Source: Tyto alba (taxonomy: Eukaryota; Chordata; Aves; Strigiformes; Tytonidae). From it: a stretch of DNA of 64,000 bases. The position numbers and the translations under genes are program-made. The notes under the pieces are model-generated. The model did not search any database. It was not told the DNA's origin and saw nothing but the letters and a program-made list of their open reading frames with translations. Positions within the stretch are counted from its first letter, which is position 1, and each line of letters begins with the position of its first letter. The stretch is from contig NW_024881330.1 in assembly GCF_018691265.1 (NCBI RefSeq), forward strand, positions 15,003,386 through 15,067,385, given 5' to 3'. Shown in pieces: positions 13,884 through 64,000 of the stretch.

Positions 13884-14225
13884 GCCTTCTTCTCTGAGCC
13901 AGATGGAGACGCATTTGGTTTCTCTTTTAACCATGTTACTTTTGCAAGGAGAATAAAATGAGCAGGAACAGCTATTGGCCGCCGCAACATAAGAAAGCCC
14001 TGCTTTGCCAGAGGAAACCACATAAAAGCGTGCGTGTGTGTGTTTGGGGGGAGGGCGCAGCGAGGGATGATGCCTGGAGCTTCTTGCACTCGGAGCTGCG
14101 ATTTGTGAGTGAAACATGATGAAATCACCCCCTGGACAAATCACACGAGCCTGTCAACCTCACCAGGTGGGATTACTTGTAGCTAATAGCCCGAACTCCC
14201 AGAGCAAACAGAGCTCTGCGCTCAC

Positions 14226-14232
14226 TATAAAG
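14226..14232 (+). promoter_or_regulatory. TATA-like box of ENPP2
   Basis: The heptamer TATAAAG lies 44 bp upstream of the ENPP2 start codon. Usual TATA spacing would put the start near 14256 and leave a very short 5' leader. The actual start may be further upstream, in which case this match is fortuitous. Confidence 0.4.
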
Positions 14233-14275
14233 AAAAGGCGAGGGTGCTGCGCAGGATTTTCAAGAATTCTCTAGT

Positions 14276-63038
<48,763 letters not shown>

Positions 63039-64000
63039 GTAAGTGCCCTTTCCATGGCTTTACTTCTCTTTCCCAGAACTTTTTTTTTTTTTAATATGTG
63101 TGTTGGACTATGGAATGAATTGGTGCCAGAAGTTTAGAACATAAAGTTCAGTTACTTGTAGCCAGCAGATAATACATGTGGGCACCTGTATAGTTCTGGG
63201 TATGGGCAAGCAAAATACCACAAGAAAGGCTTAAGCTTTTTAAGAAATGTTTCTTTTCATTGATGCTGGGCTATGATAAGAGCAGATATGCTGTAGTTCA
63301 GCAATTTTGCTTCATGCCACAGTAATTTCACTTGTGCAAGATCATTCATATTTTCTTGTCTGTAGCCTAAGCTAGTGCAGAATGTATTTAGGCAATGTAT
63401 TTTCACTTCTCAACTGCAGTTGCCTGGAAGTGTGCACAAGCCTGGGAGTGTGTACTTAGCATGTTGCTGTAGTTCAGGGACAAGTGATTATTTTTGTTTT
63501 TCTGTTCATGCCCTTAGAGGTAGACCAAACATATTTACTACCTATAAAGAAAGAGGAAGAGGAAACCAATTTATGGAAAATGAGGAATGACTTAAACCTG
63601 GCTGAAACTTTCAGCACTGCAGGGATATAGTATTAATGTTTCTTTTGTCTGCACATCCCTTTTCTCTCTAGTTTTGCCAAGAGGTAGAAAAACCATCAGA
63701 CTATTCTGGTGGCATTTTTGGCTTGGCAGGAATTGAGAAGCCTTGGAAGAATCTCAAGAGCCTGTTCTTGTGAGATTTCCAATTCAGATTTTAGGCCAGA
63801 GAGGTTTGGATAAACATCAAAGTCTATGGGAGGCTTTTTCTTTTTAACCAGAAAAGAGTGTTTTTAACTGAAAAACCTCTGAGTAGGAACAAGTGGTGAT
63901 GTTTGCTGGGAATTTGAGCAAAGGCACTTAACTGATTGCAGAGTGCAAAATTATTGGGGATTTCCCTCTCTCAAATCACTTCATAAAAGTGCTTTTTTTG
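63039..64000 (+). other. Start of ENPP2 intron 24, cut by window edge
   Basis: No continuation exon is present up to the last base. Confidence 0.75.

Larger units (their letters stand above)
13530..14275 (+). promoter_or_regulatory. Probable ENPP2 proximal promoter region
   Basis: This stretch just upstream of the ENPP2 start codon is richer in G+C and CpG than its surroundings, with about 20 CpG dinucleotides between 13530 and 13802. It contains an inverted CCAAT motif (ATTGG, 13974-13978), a G-rich GA-box-like run (14046-14057), a C17 tract (13867-13883) and a TATA-like box (14226-14232). Mammalian Enpp2 promoters have been described with GA-box/Sp1-type elements, so the G-rich run is a reasonable candidate; that link is inference. 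No transcription start can be read directly from sequence. Confidence 0.6.

Noticed and set aside
1..14000. TAF2 3' exons expected upstream from mammalian gene order
   Set aside because: No matching His/Lys-rich C-terminal coding sequence was seen.

Overview
The window is nuclear DNA from a vertebrate, almost certainly a bird. It is AT-rich, intron-dominated and gene-sparse. It carries CR1 LINE fragments (the 3' end near 27116-27165 and an antisense piece near 18230-18480) and two bird-type retroviral LTR copies, one a clean solo LTR at 33596-34185. No prokaryotic gene organisation, CRISPR array or operon is present.

One protein-coding gene is recognisable: ENPP2, encoding autotaxin (lysophospholipase D, ecto-nucleotide pyrophosphatase/phosphodiesterase 2). 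It lies on the + strand from the start codon at 14276 to the right edge of the window. Twenty-two constitutive coding exons and one cassette exon were placed by GT/AG splice sites, unbroken reading phase and similarity to vertebrate autotaxin. Without the cassette they give 706 codons plus one base. The last exon seen ends at 63038, so the final roughly 150 residues lie beyond the window. In order, the exons encode the signal peptide and furin site (exons 1-2), two somatomedin-B-like domains (exons 3-4), the phosphodiesterase domain (exons 5-17), and the linker plus first part of the nuclease-like domain (exons 18-24). All seven metal-binding and catalytic residues are present: D172, T210, D312, H316, D360, H361 and H476.

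Layout: 1-14.2 kb is upstream intergenic DNA with an old LTR (about 1517-2135), low-complexity T/G tracts and a GC-richer promoter segment (about 13530-14275). The upstream neighbour gene is not visible. From 14.3 to 29 kb there are eight exons, with a nested inverted repeat in intron 2. Intron 8 (29-38.6 kb) is the largest and holds the solo LTR. From 38.6 to 63 kb are the remaining catalytic, linker and nuclease-domain exons.

The most informative points concern splicing. The 52-codon polybasic exon of the alpha isoform (46480-46635) is intact and has an unusual acceptor. The linker exon at 58969/58972 has a tandem acceptor and lacks the four-residue segment present in full-length mammalian forms. 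No gamma-isoform exon was found. The first N-glycosylation sequon of mammalian autotaxin is absent. Nothing here amounts to a wholly undescribed system; the unexplained items are the structured repeats and a few unclassified stretches.
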